The notes beneath the pieces were generated by a model, which saw nothing but the letters and a program-made list of their open reading frames with translations, was not told the origin of the DNA and searched no databases. A stretch of DNA of 7,658 bases, from NCBI GenBank assembly GCA_036272815.1, contig DATAYA010000023.1, forward strand, positions 1 through 7,658. Direction: 5' to 3'. Positions within the stretch are counted from its first letter, which is position 1, and the number at the start of each line of letters is the position of its first letter. This document shows positions 7,254 through 7,658 of the stretch, one piece after another. Origin of the DNA: DATAYA01 sp036272815 (GTDB taxonomy: Bacteria > Pseudomonadota > Alphaproteobacteria > Acetobacterales > Acetobacteraceae). The position numbers and the translations under genes are program-made.

Positions 7254-7309
7254 TTGTCGTTCCGTCATGTGTAAGGTTGTCGTTCCCGTCATGTGTAACT
7301 TGTCGTTCC
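7254..7309 (+). repeat. 23-bp tandem repeat, two copies plus a third partial
   Basis: The unit ttgtcgttcccgtcatgtgtaa begins at 7254, 7277 and 7300, a period of 23 bases. Copy 1 lacks one c of the ccc run and has an extra g at the junction. Copy 3 keeps ttgtcgttcccgtcatg (7300-7316) and then switches to ggccggc, where it becomes the left end of the large palindrome. So the border sequence of the palindrome has been duplicated in tandem outward. Confidence 0.75.
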
Positions 7310-7432
7310 CGTCATGGCCGGCGAAGGCCGGCCATCCACGACTTTCTTTCGGCGGGATCGAACGAAGTCGTGGATGCTCGGCCGGAGCCGGTCCTCTGGC
7401 GGCCTTGTCCGACCCGTGGGCCGAGCATGACG
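7310..7432. repeat. Composite palindromic element: two inverted REP-like units
   Basis: Two units face each other. Each begins cgtcatg and ends catccacgactt when read inward. The left unit (7310-7344) encloses a perfect 9-bp hairpin, atggccggc-gaag-gccggccat (7314-7335). The right unit (7365-7432, read on the minus strand) encloses a 10-bp stem, atgctcggcc (7374-7383) with ggccgagcat (7419-7428), and a 35-base interior. The units pair through catccacgactt (7333-7344) and aagtcgtggatg (7365-7376), a perfect 12-bp stem around 20 bases, and the outer ends pair as cgtcatg/catgacg. The whole can be drawn as a cloverleaf with a 7-bp closing stem and three arms. The words GTCATG-hairpin-CATCCACGACTT resemble intergenic palindromes I recall in several alphaproteobacterial genomes. 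No coding capacity or transposase is seen. Confidence 0.75.
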
Positions 7433-7470
7433 ACGGCAGTGCAAGGAGTCATTTATTCGGGCGGTTAGTA

Positions 7471-7569
7471 TCAGACGAACGATGCGGCGCTGAGGTCGGT
7501 CACCCCCACGAACTGGACCGTGGTGTGGTCCGCCAGCGCAACCGCCGTGCTTCCAGCTAAACAACGGCC
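7471..7569 (-). pseudogene. 3' remnant of an RTX/haemolysin-type secreted protein (fragment)
   Basis: Between an in-frame TAG (7572-7570) and a TGA (7473-7471) the minus strand encodes 32 residues, of which the last 27 read GSTAVALADHTTVQFVGV followed by TDLSAASFV. The pattern 'beta-strand, ADxTTVxFVGVTDLxAxxFV, stop' is the typical last strand and C-terminus of RTX or haemolysin-type calcium-binding proteins in alphaproteobacteria, where type I secretion reads the C-terminal end. No glycine-rich nonapeptide repeats precede it, the frame has a stop just upstream, and no start codon is present, so it looks like a decayed or truncated gene end rather than an active gene. The assignment rests on motif recall over a short stretch; chance resemblance is possible. 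Confidence 0.4.
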
Positions 7570-7624
7570 CTACGCTTGGGTGGATTGGCACGTTCGCGAT
7601 CTCCTCCAAGATATACAAGGAGAA

Positions 7625-7657
7625 ATGAACAAGGAGCAGAGCAAGGGTCGACCATAA
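7625..7657 (+). other. Ten-codon ORF with a CsbD-like start, at the right edge
   Basis: ATG at 7625 begins MNKEQSKGRP and stops at TAA one base before the window ends. AAGGAG (7617-7622) is upstream but only two bases from the ATG, closer than usual. The residues MNKEQ-KGR resemble the N-terminus of small CsbD-family stress proteins, which then continue with more K/G-rich helices. If that is its origin, it is broken by the stop. It may equally be chance in a purine-rich stretch. Confidence 0.15.
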
Positions 7658-7658
7658 T

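Larger units (their letters stand above)
7062..7658. other. 597-base stretch without an intact gene
   Basis: Apart from the hairpins, tandem repeat, composite palindrome, RTX-like fragment and edge ORF listed separately, I see no coding region here. Frames open through it on both strands run across the palindromes and give arginine- and proline-rich or repeat-derived translations. I see no convincing sigma-70 promoter for the hydrolase gene in 7062-7180. The mixture of repeats and a gene fragment suggests an accessory, decaying junction between the hydrolase and whatever lies to the right. Confidence 0.6.

Noticed and set aside
7254..7316. CRISPR-like array
   Set aside because: The repeats are directly adjacent with no spacers, only two to three copies, and no cas genes are nearby.
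7310..7432. Cloverleaf read as a tRNA gene
   Set aside because: Arm lengths, loop sizes and invariant tRNA bases (such as GTTCGA in the T arm) do not fit; it is a repeat palindrome.
7585..7601. TGGCAC word suggesting a sigma-54 promoter
   Set aside because: The required GC element at the right spacing is missing (AT is found there).
7289..7658. Minus-strand frame beginning with hydrophobic residues and YILEEIANVPIHPSVGPLFSW
   Set aside because: The hydrophobic start is the antisense of a purine-rich stretch, and the rest runs through the RTX-like fragment in another frame and through the palindromes, so a genuine product is unlikely.

Overview
The window is GC-rich and gene-dense, and every convincing gene is on the minus strand, so transcription runs from right to left. 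Codon use, the AmpG-DnaB-alanine racemase-MlaE-MlaF order and the intergenic hairpin repeats suggest an alphaproteobacterium. My best guess is Acetobacteraceae/Rhodospirillales, with some repeat style also seen in Rhizobiales. This placement is inference from style, because no rRNA gene or other lineage marker is present.

The left two thirds (about 1-5618) is a compact envelope and replication cluster. In transcription order it holds an AmpG-type muropeptide permease, the replicative helicase DnaB, alanine racemase Alr, the Mla-type ABC permease MlaE and its ATPase MlaF. Alr overlaps dnaB by 11 bases, mlaE follows alr after 10 bases, and mlaE and mlaF share an ATGA, so these four are probably one translationally coupled operon. 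Only 78 bases separate ampG and dnaB, and they carry two TGTGGA words one helical turn apart that resemble weak DnaA boxes. Biochemically, AmpG (peptidoglycan recycling), Alr (D-alanine for peptidoglycan) and MlaEF (phospholipid transport for outer-membrane asymmetry) all serve the cell envelope; DnaB is the replication gene embedded among them. At the left edge a further frame opens just after mlaF and runs off the window; it is not recognised.

The middle right (5698-7061) holds a 90-residue, probably three-helix membrane protein of unknown function and a signal-peptide-bearing alpha/beta hydrolase with an intact GHSLGG nucleophile elbow. Both look intact and accessory.

The right end (7062-7658) has no intact gene. 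It contains two G/C-rich hairpins (7182-7222), a 23-bp tandem repeat (7254-7309), and a 123-bp composite palindrome (7310-7432) made of two inverted REP-like units able to fold as a cloverleaf. It also contains a 32-codon remnant that reads like the last residues of an RTX/haemolysin-type secreted protein, and a 10-codon start-like ORF at the edge. I see no clear new defence, CRISPR or mobile system. The most unusual material is the repeat and decay region at the right end and the overlapping start/stop cascade at the left edge.
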